Assembly (NCBI GenBank): GCA_030434245.1
Contig: JAUISX010000006.1
Span: 168,647 to 232,646, forward strand
Length of the DNA stretch: 64,000 nucleotides
Reading direction: 5' to 3'
Source: Porphyromonadaceae bacterium W3.11
Lineage (GTDB): Bacteria; Bacteroidota; Bacteroidia; Bacteroidales; Porphyromonadaceae
Below the pieces are notes generated by a model that was given only the letters and a program-made list of their open reading frames with translations, was not told the DNA's origin and made no database searches. Made by a program: the position numbers and the translations under genes. Positions 54,959-63,323 of this stretch are shown here, piece after piece (within the stretch, counting starts at the first letter, position 1; every line of letters starts with the position of its first letter).

Positions 54959-55988
54959 TAGTAGTTATATTATGAATTTCATATTTCTCTTTCCACAAAG
55001 ATACCCAAAAAGGTAGAGATTGTCCTCTGAGATAAAGCATAAGAAACCATAGAATTATAGTTCCTCGCTTTTTCTGAAACTTCGTACGTCATGTTTTTTG
55101 AAGAATATGCAGAAATCGGGGAATTCTATTTTTACTTGTGAGCTAACTTTGGCGTCACTCTCCTCAAACCTTTATCACGCGACAAATATGGGTTGTAAAT
55201 TACTTATATACATTGATATATAGTATGTAGCAAAGATACGCAAGTCTGGGGAGAATTTAGTTATATGAAAGAAAAACGCTTCTCATAGGAAATAATTATT
55301 TTTCATATGAGAAGGAGAAACGTTTCCTATAGGAAGAAATTATACTGCTTTTAATAGAAAAAAGCAGAAGCTCTTAGATATTTGATATACGAAATGTATT
55401 ATACTGAATAGTATTTCCATATAATATAAATTGTGTGTGGATAAAATGATTGACCTTTTCATTTAATCAGATTTGATTAAATATTATTTTTCAGCATAAT
55501 AAAAATCATATTTGCTTTTTCATCTTTAAATATTTTCGACATCAATGAAATTATGGTCATTGGCACTATAAGTCCGTGCTATATACAAAAAATTGAAGTT
55601 TCATACGTTTTTCTAGGTGGATATCTAATCCTGTAGCTAGTACTACAAGTGTATAAGCAATAATTATCATCCAATTTTTTTGTTTTTGCTAACAAAATAA
55701 TGTCACATTTTAGGGAGAATGATTTTTATCACCTCTAAGCTCTTGTTCAAGTTTAGTTCGTTGCTCTTTTTCTTCTTTTTCATCGTTGAGAATTGCAGTA
55801 TGGACCTTATTAATGATGATATAACAAGAAAATTCCAGGGCTAAAGAATACTATTTGAGCAAAGAAAATAATATTTCTATTCTGGTGAACATAATTCGAA
55901 CTCGATTGTTTTACAAAAAGAGTAAGGATGATCGTGTCATCAGCTTCATAAATATTGAATTATTTGTAACTTAAAAAATATAAAAATT
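54959..55988. other. 1030-bp divergent spacer between tkt and the peroxiredoxin gene
   Basis: Longest spacer in the window, very AT-rich. It holds a -7 box for tkt, another TATCTTTG on the minus strand (55231-55238), copy C of the dispersed element in inverted orientation (55257-55342), and two short minus-strand frames (55710-55850 and 55566-55670) that could be remnants of a lost gene. Confidence 0.55.
55257..55342 (-). repeat. Dispersed 86-bp intergenic element, copy C (inverted)
   Basis: Its reverse complement aligns with copy A over the full length. It is the most palindromic copy: CTTCTCATATGAAA and CTTCTCATAGGAAA face each other around an A/T-only centre (13 of 14 positions), with an extra TTCCTATAGGAA palindrome at one end and TTCATATAA at the other. 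Confidence 0.83.
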
Positions 55989-56618
55989 ATGTACACATTA
56001 GTTGGTAAAAAAGCCCCAGGCTTCAGCGCTACAGCCGTGAAAGGTAGCGAAATAATTGAAAATTTCACACTTGAGCAGTTTAAGGGTAAGAAGTATGTGG
56101 TGTTATTCTTCTATCCTATGGACTTTACATTTGTGTGTCCTACAGAGTTGCACGCATTCCAAGATAAGATAGATGAGTTTGAAAAGCGTGATGTCCAATT
56201 GATTGGGTGCTCTGTGGACTCTCAATTTTCACACTTTGCGTGGTTGTCTCAGGACAGAAAAGAAGGTGGTATCAAGGGTGTGAAATATCCTATCCTTGCT
56301 GACTTTTCAAAGACCATTTCACAAAACTATGGAGTCTTAGCTGGTGAGGAGGATATTGATGAAGAGGGTAACCTTACCTATGAGGGGGATCCTGTCGCTT
56401 ATCGTGGTTTGTTTTTGATTGATAAGGAAGGAATCGTACGTCATATGGTGATTAATGATCTTCCTCTTGGTAGAAATATCGACGAAGCAATACGTATGGT
56501 GGATGCCCTTCAGCACTATGAGCAGTTTGGAGAGGTATGTCCAGCCAACTGGGTAGATGGTAAGGATGCTATTAAGGAAAGTCACGAAAGTGTATCTGAT
56601 TACCTAGCAAATCACTAA
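55989..56618 (+). CDS. 2-Cys peroxiredoxin (AhpC/Prx1 type)
   Basis: Reduces hydrogen and organic peroxides. The peroxidatic Cys50 is in FYPMDFTFVCPTE and the resolving Cys is in FGEVCPANW near residue 184; the YF-like C-terminal tail continues to residue 209. CSVDSQFSHFAWL and PILADFSKTISQNYGVL are typical. An acidic insert GEEDIDEEGNLTYEGDP after GVL makes it slightly long. No ahpF or thioredoxin reductase is adjacent, so the reductant is unknown. It is a single-gene unit with a terminator and with a 1-kb spacer before it. Confidence 0.93.
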   Translation: MYTLVGKKAPGFSATAVKGSEIIENFTLEQFKGKKYVVLFFYPMDFTFVCPTELHAFQDKIDEFEKRDVQLIGCSVDSQFSHFAWLSQDRKEGGIKGVKYPILADFSKTISQNYGVLAGEEDIDEEGNLTYEGDPVAYRGLFLIDKEGIVRHMVINDLPLGRNIDEAIRMVDALQHYEQFGEVCPANWVDGKDAIKESHESVSDYLANH

Positions 56619-56643
56619 AAATCATCTGAAAAATAGGTATCTT

Positions 56644-56685
56644 AGTGCATCGAGTGTCCCCTGTGGCATTCGATGCACTTTTTAT
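56644..56685 (+). terminator. Terminator after the peroxiredoxin gene
   Basis: AGTGCATCGA (56644-56653) pairs with TCGATGCACT (56670-56679), with an extra inner TG/CA, followed by TTTTTATTT. Confidence 0.92.
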
Positions 56686-56710
56686 TTAATAATTGTTTTA
56701 TAGTATTAGA

Positions 56711-57271
56711 ATGCGAGATAATATTTATTCGGCATCAAATATTGATGATAATGAAGAGTGGGGTGATGATGAGCTGACGGCGATCGATCTATCGGCAGCT
56801 TTTTTATTGGAGCGTGCTGACTGGACTACGTTTTACAATCAGAAGGGTTATGAGGGTCAATATCCATATTTACTATATGCTCACGATGATGCTGATGTCT
56901 TGAATGACAGACTGATGGCAGAGGTTAATAGAGCACAGGTACTTAAGGGACAGAATAAACTACAAGTGGATTTATTTACAAAGTTCATCGAGAATCAGAA
57001 TGGTGATATAGTGGGTATGTCATGGCTTTGTGTGAATGGACTTAGATCTATTGCCACAGATTTGAAAGAAGACCTTATTTGGCTGTTCTCATCAGGCACC
57101 TCAGATTATCTTAGTCATTCTTACAGCACCCATGGAGTGGTGGTTGACATTGAGTGGTTTGATGATTGGGCTGAGATACCTCAAGCCTCACTTTTTGATG
57201 ATAAAAAACCACCTAAAGGCAACTTGGATAAAGCTGATTGTATTAAATTTGCAACCTTGATTCCTAGATAA
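56711..57271 (+). CDS. Unrecognised acidic protein, 186 aa
   Basis: I do not recognise this protein. The ATG at 56711 is preferred; a TTG six codons earlier is the only alternative. It is acidic (NIDDNEEWGDDELTAIDLSAA at the start), soluble, without signal peptide. Notable segments are FYNQKGYEGQYPYLLYAHDD, IVGMSWLCVNGLRSIATDLK and STHGVVVDIEWFDDWAEIPQ. Several conserved-looking Trp and Tyr suggest a folded domain. It sits after a terminator and 12 bp before the GSCFA gene, so it is probably cotranscribed with it and with murF-alr. Confidence 0.75.
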   Translation: MRDNIYSASNIDDNEEWGDDELTAIDLSAAFLLERADWTTFYNQKGYEGQYPYLLYAHDDADVLNDRLMAEVNRAQVLKGQNKLQVDLFTKFIENQNGDIVGMSWLCVNGLRSIATDLKEDLIWLFSSGTSDYLSHSYSTHGVVVDIEWFDDWAEIPQASLFDDKKPPKGNLDKADCIKFATLIPR

Positions 57272-57283
57272 TTTTTTTTTGAC

Positions 57284-58273
57284 ATGTTTTCTTACCACCT
57301 AGAGATTCCAAAGCATCACACTTTGTACGACAGAAAGGATAAGATGGTGCTATGGGGTTCTTGTTTTGCTCAGGAGCTGATGCGGTCTCTTTATGAGGAT
57401 CTATTCGATGTTAAAGGATCCCCATTTGGTATCATGTACAACCCGCTCTCTATGGCGTCTGGTGTTCATAGGGTGCTTCATGAAGATATCCCATGTGAAG
57501 ATGAACTCTTTTTTCATCTCAATGAGTGGCACAGCTTTATGCATCATAGCAACTTTTCTAACGCTAATAAAGATCTAGCACTCAGGGGAATGGTCCAGTC
57601 CTATAGGGAAACGTGTGACTCTCTTAAAGATACATCATTACTAGTCCTCACGTTTGGTACGGCATTTGTTTATGAACACTTGAAGACAGGAGCTGTTGTG
57701 AATAATTGCCATAAACTGCCAAATGATGATTATTTTAGTCGAAGACGGCTTAAGGTCAAGGAGATTGTGGACATTTGGACACCAATCATATCAGATCTAA
57801 GAAGACTTAATTCTCAGCTGGAAGTGCTTTTCACCGTTAGTCCAATATGTCACTACCGTGATGGAGCTCATGATAATAGGTTGAGCAAAGCCATTCTGCA
57901 CCTAGCCATTGATGAACTTTGTAAATTGCCTGCTGTCCATTACTTTCCATCGTATGAGATAATGCAGGATGAGCTGAGAGAATATAGATTTTATAAAGAT
58001 GATTTCGCTCATCCCAATGATCTAGCTATTAGTTATATCATAAATAGATTCTATAATGCGTACATCGACGAAGAGGGTGAGGCTGTTCTTTCGAAAGAGT
58101 GGCACTCAATTCGAGGAATGCTTCGGCACAAGCCATTGACTACCCATCTGCCAACTATCCGAGGGTACTATGAATCTATACAGGAGAGATTAATCCATTT
58201 TAGTGAAAAGATGTCCCATCCATACTTGGAAGAGCAACTTGAATATATAAATAAAAAGTTAGAAGAATTATAA
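57284..58273 (+). CDS. GSCFA-domain protein
   Basis: A 329-residue protein of the GSCFA family (PF08885), an SGNH/GDSL-like fold. The name-giving motif is visible as LWGSCFAQELMRSL near residue 24, followed by SPFGIMYNPLSMASG; FTVSPICHYRDG and YKDDFAHPNDLAI carry later conserved residues, with Asp-x-x-His giving a probable catalytic pair. Members are suspected hydrolases of unknown substrate. It ends 4 bp before murF-alr, and this order suggests a link with envelope metabolism. Confidence 0.9.
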   Translation: MFSYHLEIPKHHTLYDRKDKMVLWGSCFAQELMRSLYEDLFDVKGSPFGIMYNPLSMASGVHRVLHEDIPCEDELFFHLNEWHSFMHHSNFSNANKDLALRGMVQSYRETCDSLKDTSLLVLTFGTAFVYEHLKTGAVVNNCHKLPNDDYFSRRRLKVKEIVDIWTPIISDLRRLNSQLEVLFTVSPICHYRDGAHDNRLSKAILHLAIDELCKLPAVHYFPSYEIMQDELREYRFYKDDFAHPNDLAISYIINRFYNAYIDEEGEAVLSKEWHSIRGMLRHKPLTTHLPTIRGYYESIQERLIHFSEKMSHPYLEEQLEYINKKLEEL

Positions 58274-58277
58274 AGCT

Positions 58278-60764
58278 ATGAGTATGTATAGCTTAGCAGA
58301 AATTGCAGCAGCGATTGGGGTTGATGGTGTCAATTCTGATCGAAAAATAGATGTCTTACTTACGGATAGTCGGTCATTAAGTTTTCCGGCTCAGACTCTT
58401 TTCTTTGCTCTCGTGACAGAAAAAGGGAATGGTCATAATTATGTCTATGATTTACTTGCAAAAGGAGTGCGGTCTTTTGTGGTATCTCAACCGATAGAGG
58501 AGGGGTGGCTGAAGGACTATCCAGATGCCATATTTATTAGGGTTGGTGATACGCTGAAGGCCTTACATCAGGTGGCAACATGGAAACGAAATCAATTGCA
58601 TATCCCAGTCATCGGAATCACTGGCAGCAACGGGAAGACAATTCTTAAGGAATTACTCTATCAGCTCTTAAGTAGCGAGTATAGAGTAGGGCGGTCTCCA
58701 AAGAGTTATAACTCATCTATAGGCGTACCTCTTTCACTCTGGAGCATAGATGATAGAGATGAGTTAGCTATTATAGAGGCGGGCATATCACGACCAATGG
58801 AGATGACAGCATTGGAACAGATGATACAGCCTGATTGGGGGATTTTGACACATTTAGGAGAGGCACATCAGGAGAACTTTGATAGCATCAAATGTAAGCT
58901 AAAAGAGAAACTCAAACTTTTCGAAAGGTGTGATAAAATATTCGCCCCCTACGATGACCCTTTGATTAGAGAAGAGTTAGAGGCCTCTTCGCTCGTGGGT
59001 AAAACATTGTTTTGGAGTAAGGTTGATAAAGATGTCCCACTATTTATCTCATCCGTGAAGTATCATTCACATTTTACGGAGGTCTCTATGATGCTGAAGG
59101 GGCAGGATATGGTGGTTGAGTTGCCTTTTTTGGATGAAGGGACACTACAATGTTGTTACTTAGCCATATTGGTGTTAAGTGAGCTGGACCACGATTTGTC
59201 TATAGATGTGGGACTGTATAAGAAACTTACTCCGATCTCAATGAGGCTAGAAGTCGTTGAGGGGATGGATAATACTTTACTCATCAATGATACCTATAGC
59301 TCAGATTATGATTCTCTGAGGATTGCCTTGGACTTTATGAATCGGCGTAATAGTGATGATGATCCTACAGCACTGATCTTATCCGATATGCTAGAAAGCT
59401 CTAGAAATCCAGAGGAATTGTATGTGCGTGTGGCAGAATTGGTTAATCAGTATTTGATTGATAAGATAATTTTGGTCGGACCCAAATTAGATCATTTTCA
59501 ATCTCTTTTTCACGCCAATGAAGTGCTTAGCTACATGGATGAAGCTGAGCTGACAGAGCATATCCTCCTACCGAAACTGAAAGATCATATCATTCTATTA
59601 AAAGGTGCTAGAGTTGCTAAGTTTGAGAATATCATAGAGCGTCTTAAGCAACGGACCCATCAAACGATCCTGAATGTCAATCTTTCGAGGTTAACTCATA
59701 ACCTAAATCAGCATAAGGCCTTTTTACCTAAGGGCACGAAGGTGATCTGTATGATTAAGGCTGATGGTTATGGGTTAGGTGCCTATGAGGTGGCCAAGAC
59801 ACTTCAGCGGAATGAAGTGGACTACCTAGCTGTAGCTGTAGTAGATGAAGGTATTCATTTACGCGAAAGAGGAATCCATACGCCAATCATAGTCATGAAT
59901 CCTGAGATCTCATCCTTTGAACAGCTAATAAAGCATGAGCTACAGCCAGAGATCTATAGCCTCTCTCTATTAAAAAGCTTCGTGAATAAGGCTAGGGATA
60001 TGAACAGTCACGCACTGCCTATACACCTTAAGTGGGATACTGGGATGCATCGACTGGGGATGAAAGCTAGTGATATACCAGAGTTATTAGAATTACTGAA
60101 GAATGAGGATACTGTGAGAGTCGCCTCTATTTTCACTCACCTTGCTGCTGCTGATGACCCGAATGAGGACGAATTCACTTGGGGGCAATTGCACCAATTG
60201 GATTATATTCACGGGAAGTTAGCTGAGGGACTAGGCTATTCATTTTTGAAGCATGCCCTAAATACAGCTGGCATCCTTCGTTTCTCCAACTATTCGTCAG
60301 ATATGGCTAGAATAGGTATAGGGCTCTATGGATTTTCACCAATTGCTAATGAAGATTATGGCCTGGAGCCTGTGGCTGAGCTGAAGACTGTTATTTTGCA
60401 AATACAGGATGTACCTGCAGGTGATACGGTTGGATATGGGAGGCATGGAAAGGTTGACCGTCCTTCAAGGATTGGAATTATTCCGATTGGTTATGCTGAT
60501 GGTATCTCGCGACTACTAGGAAATGGTCATGCCCACTTCAAATTAGCTGATGGGTCTTTGGCCCCAACGATAGGAAATATCTGTATGGATACTATCATGA
60601 TAGATATTACAGATGCCCCTAGTGTGGAAGAAGGCTCATCGGTTACGATTTTCGGATTTGATTTGTCGTTAATCCATTTGTCAGATGCTAGTTCTACGAT
60701 TCCGTATGAGACATTAGCCCGACTGTCAAATAGAATCGTTAGGCGTTATTATTCAGAATCCTAG
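58278..60764 (+). CDS. Bifunctional MurF ligase / alanine racemase
   Basis: An 828-residue fusion. Residues 1 to ~455 are MurF (adds D-Ala-D-Ala to the UDP-MurNAc-tripeptide): ATP loop GITGSNGKT at 113-121, SPKSYNSSIGVPLSL, IIEAGISRPMEM, and INDTYSSDYDSLRIAL. From ~461 (TILNVNLSRLTHNLNQH) an alanine racemase follows: PLP Lys494 in MIKADGYGLG, HLKWDTGMHRLGM, and VGYGRHGKVDRPSRIG with the second catalytic Tyr region. It makes D-Ala and uses its dimer in one chain; such fusions are known in Bacteroidota. No Ddl gene is in the window. It starts 4 bp after the GSCFA gene. Confidence 0.95.
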   Translation: MSMYSLAEIAAAIGVDGVNSDRKIDVLLTDSRSLSFPAQTLFFALVTEKGNGHNYVYDLLAKGVRSFVVSQPIEEGWLKDYPDAIFIRVGDTLKALHQVATWKRNQLHIPVIGITGSNGKTILKELLYQLLSSEYRVGRSPKSYNSSIGVPLSLWSIDDRDELAIIEAGISRPMEMTALEQMIQPDWGILTHLGEAHQENFDSIKCKLKEKLKLFERCDKIFAPYDDPLIREELEASSLVGKTLFWSKVDKDVPLFISSVKYHSHFTEVSMMLKGQDMVVELPFLDEGTLQCCYLAILVLSELDHDLSIDVGLYKKLTPISMRLEVVEGMDNTLLINDTYSSDYDSLRIALDFMNRRNSDDDPTALILSDMLESSRNPEELYVRVAELVNQYLIDKIILVGPKLDHFQSLFHANEVLSYMDEAELTEHILLPKLKDHIILLKGARVAKFENIIERLKQRTHQTILNVNLSRLTHNLNQHKAFLPKGTKVICMIKADGYGLGAYEVAKTLQRNEVDYLAVAVVDEGIHLRERGIHTPIIVMNPEISSFEQLIKHELQPEIYSLSLLKSFVNKARDMNSHALPIHLKWDTGMHRLGMKASDIPELLELLKNEDTVRVASIFTHLAAADDPNEDEFTWGQLHQLDYIHGKLAEGLGYSFLKHALNTAGILRFSNYSSDMARIGIGLYGFSPIANEDYGLEPVAELKTVILQIQDVPAGDTVGYGRHGKVDRPSRIGIIPIGYADGISRLLGNGHAHFKLADGSLAPTIGNICMDTIMIDITDAPSVEEGSSVTIFGFDLSLIHLSDASSTIPYETLARLSNRIVRRYYSES

Positions 60765-60812
60765 AGTAGATAGACATATCTTTTTTTAATTAAGTCACTT
60801 TAACTTTGGCTA

Positions 60813-60844
60813 TTTGGGTAGCTATATTCATTTATGTAACTTTG
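60813..60844 (+). promoter_or_regulatory. Promoter before the Sm/CSD/TPR protein gene
   Basis: TTTG at 60813-60816, 20 nt, TAACTTTG at 60837-60844, a full Bacteroidota match. A second TAACTTTG occurs at 60801-60808. The leader would be about 75 nt. Confidence 0.72.
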
Positions 60845-60927
60845 GTATAGTAGTTATATTATCGTAGCGATGAGCGAAAAAATGATTGAATCTTTCGTGA
60901 TCACTACGAATTTGGAAGGAAATAAAA

Positions 60928-62280
60928 ATGATAAGGTACATTAAAGAGAAGTTTGAAATTGGGGATCATATTTCCATTTATTCTTGTGAAAGAGAGATTC
61001 GTGGTGTCATTGAGATTATTGACGATAATTTTATCGTCTTAAGGAGTGAAGATGACAATATCATTGGGATCAAGATTGATTCCATTACTGGCTTTTCAAG
61101 TAAACCTATTGAGATAACTCCTAGAGATCTTAAGTGGGAGAAAGATACAAATAAATACCAGCGTCAGGGAGGTCGTAACGCATGGAGGAGGGGTAAGCTG
61201 TCCACTCCTCCATATTCTGAACCTTATAAAAGTGATGCCCTTCTGGAACAAGAGAAAGAGGTTTACCATGAGATCTCAAGCATTAAGGAGGAGATTAAAT
61301 CCATTGTAGAGACATTTATACAGGACGACCCCAGTACAGCTGACATCTTGATACCTCCGATGGGAGTCATTGTGGAGCTAAGAAATACTTTTCAATTTGG
61401 CTTTATAGACGATAACCTTGAAGGTGTAAGATATTTTTTCAATAAAAATGATATCATAGACCCCAACCTTAAAAATGTCGAGGGCGAAATGATAGAGGTG
61501 GTCTATCAAAAAGGTAAAAATCATAAGGGACCTGCTGCAAAGAATATTCATAAATCTGATACGATTGGTGGTTTGCTTCAGCTCATGATAACTCATTTGG
61601 ACTTTGGTTCATATAGTGATGCTTTTGCTATAATGGAGAATATTAAGGTCTCTAACGATGGTAATTATTACTTGGATAAAATCTCTCTTTTGATGGGTGA
61701 GATTTTAGAGAAGGCAAAGTCTATAGGATATGAGGTAAATAAAGGTAAGAATTCGTTATACTCTGAAGCCAGAAGACGTTTGCAAAATAAGGACTATGAC
61801 TCTGCCCTTGATATTTATCATGAGTGTCTTAATCTTGGCTTTCGTAAGGAGAATTGTATCAAAGATATCTTGCAGATATATGTGACAACATATGCCCAGA
61901 AGCAAAGCGAGTATGAGAGAAATATCATTAAGGAAAAGGCTCTCGATTTTCTGAATGAGCATATTGATTCCCTACCAGATGAGCAAAGCACTTACTTTAC
62001 AATTGAGAATGCCTATTTTGCTCTTGGTGAGTATGAAAAGCATATAGAAGTAGCGGAGGAAATTGTAGCTGAATGTGGGAGAAATGGTGAGCTACCACAG
62101 TATGTATTCTACCTTAATAAGCTTGCTCAGAGCTACTTCAGAATAGGAGATTTTGAAAAGGCTCTTGATGCGGTTCATCAAGGATTGGATATAGAGCCTG
62201 AAAATCAACATCTTATAAAGACGATGAAATCCATTATTGATGCACAAGATAATGGAGATGATACCTTTTTTATGTCGTAA
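60928..62280 (+). CDS. Probable RNA-binding protein: Sm-like, cold-shock-like and TPR regions
   Basis: 450 residues, not recognised as a named family. Residues ~5-58 form a small beta-barrel of Sm/LSM type (FEIGDHISIYSCEREIRGVI, NIIGIKIDSITGF). A basic Arg-rich linker (QRQGGRNAWRRGK, 79-90) and a short helix follow. Residues ~145-209 resemble a cold-shock OB fold (FQFGFIDDNLEGVRYFFNKNDI and KGPAAKNI, where CSPs have KGPQAxNV). From ~275 to 440 come TPR-like helix pairs (AQSYFRIGDFEKALDAVHQG). No membrane or signal segment. It starts from its own promoter, 2 bp before mltG. RNA binding is inferred from folds only. Confidence 0.72.
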   Translation: MIRYIKEKFEIGDHISIYSCEREIRGVIEIIDDNFIVLRSEDDNIIGIKIDSITGFSSKPIEITPRDLKWEKDTNKYQRQGGRNAWRRGKLSTPPYSEPYKSDALLEQEKEVYHEISSIKEEIKSIVETFIQDDPSTADILIPPMGVIVELRNTFQFGFIDDNLEGVRYFFNKNDIIDPNLKNVEGEMIEVVYQKGKNHKGPAAKNIHKSDTIGGLLQLMITHLDFGSYSDAFAIMENIKVSNDGNYYLDKISLLMGEILEKAKSIGYEVNKGKNSLYSEARRRLQNKDYDSALDIYHECLNLGFRKENCIKDILQIYVTTYAQKQSEYERNIIKEKALDFLNEHIDSLPDEQSTYFTIENAYFALGEYEKHIEVAEEIVAECGRNGELPQYVFYLNKLAQSYFRIGDFEKALDAVHQGLDIEPENQHLIKTMKSIIDAQDNGDDTFFMS

Positions 62281-62282
62281 AA

Positions 62283-63320
62283 ATGAAGAAGAAAACAAAG
62301 AATCTCCTAGGGGTAATACTACTTATCATCATATTACTCTGCTCTGCAGGTTACTATACCTATTACAGGTGGAGTAAAGCACCTGCTTTTAATGTCGGTG
62401 GTGAAAAGCAAGCTCGTATATATATCTATCCTGAAATGTCGTGGAATGAAGTGATTGATGAGATTAATCAAGTCACTAATGCCCCTTATGCTAATGATTT
62501 AAAATTCCTTTTAAATCAGTTTGCAAAGAATGAACCAATAGTGGGATCCTATTTAATAGATATCGATGATACGACTAGAGCTTTATATAATCGACTGGTT
62601 TATGGAATGCAGTCGCCTGTTGGTCTTACCTTTCGATCTAAAAGACTGCCAGGAGCACTTTATAAATCAATAGCTAATCAGTTGATGATTGATAGCATGC
62701 AAGTCGCTGAAGTGATGAATAATAAGGAGTTACTTGAACAGGTTGGTATTAAGGATACCACGATGGTATACTATCTCCTCCCTAATACTTATGAAGTTTA
62801 TTGGAATATCACTCCTAAGGAGCTTCTTGAGAGGATGGCTAAGGAAACGAAGAACTTCTGGACTGCTGAGAGATTGGAAAAAGCTGAACTTATTGGCCTG
62901 ACTCCGTATGAAGTTATCAATCTTGCTGCCATTGTTCAGGAAGAAAGTAATAAGATTGATGAGTATCCAGATATTGCCGGTCTATATCTTAATCGATTGA
63001 GAATAGGGATGAGGTTACAATCGGATCCAACCGTCAAGTTTGCTCTTAAAGATTTTGGGTTACGCCGAATCCTTCATCATCACCTTACGATTAACGACCC
63101 CTATAACACATATCAAAATATTGGGTTGCCACCTGGACCTATTCGTATTCCCGATATTGCTGCTATTGATGGCGTACTTAATGCTCGAGAGCATAAGTAC
63201 ATCTATATGTGTGCTAAATCAGATTTTAGTGGTTATCATGAATTTGCTGAGACCTATGCTCAGCACATGAAGAATGCTAGGAAGTATTCCATTGAGCTTA
63301 ATAAGAGAGGAGTAAAATAG
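62283..63320 (+). CDS. mltG: Endolytic transglycosylase MltG (YceG-like)
   Basis: Cuts nascent peptidoglycan strands at the inner membrane and so ends their growth. A single N-terminal membrane helix (about residues 9-28) anchors it; the rest is periplasmic. A LysM-like part (about 45-110) precedes the catalytic domain with the Glu at about 220 in IVQEESN and the conserved EYPDIAGLYLNRLRIGMRLQSDPTV, YNTYQNIGLPPGPI and FSGYHEFAETYAQHMKN. 345 residues. It overlaps nothing but is only 2 bp after the TPR gene and 3 bp before the nif3-like gene. Confidence 0.93.
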   Translation: MKKKTKNLLGVILLIIILLCSAGYYTYYRWSKAPAFNVGGEKQARIYIYPEMSWNEVIDEINQVTNAPYANDLKFLLNQFAKNEPIVGSYLIDIDDTTRALYNRLVYGMQSPVGLTFRSKRLPGALYKSIANQLMIDSMQVAEVMNNKELLEQVGIKDTTMVYYLLPNTYEVYWNITPKELLERMAKETKNFWTAERLEKAELIGLTPYEVINLAAIVQEESNKIDEYPDIAGLYLNRLRIGMRLQSDPTVKFALKDFGLRRILHHHLTINDPYNTYQNIGLPPGPIRIPDIAAIDGVLNAREHKYIYMCAKSDFSGYHEFAETYAQHMKNARKYSIELNKRGVK

Positions 63321-63323
63321 AGT

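Noticed and set aside
55231..55238. TATCTTTG on the minus strand, a second possible promoter for tkt
   Set aside because: No TTTG at the right spacing; such 8-mers occur by chance in AT-rich spacers.
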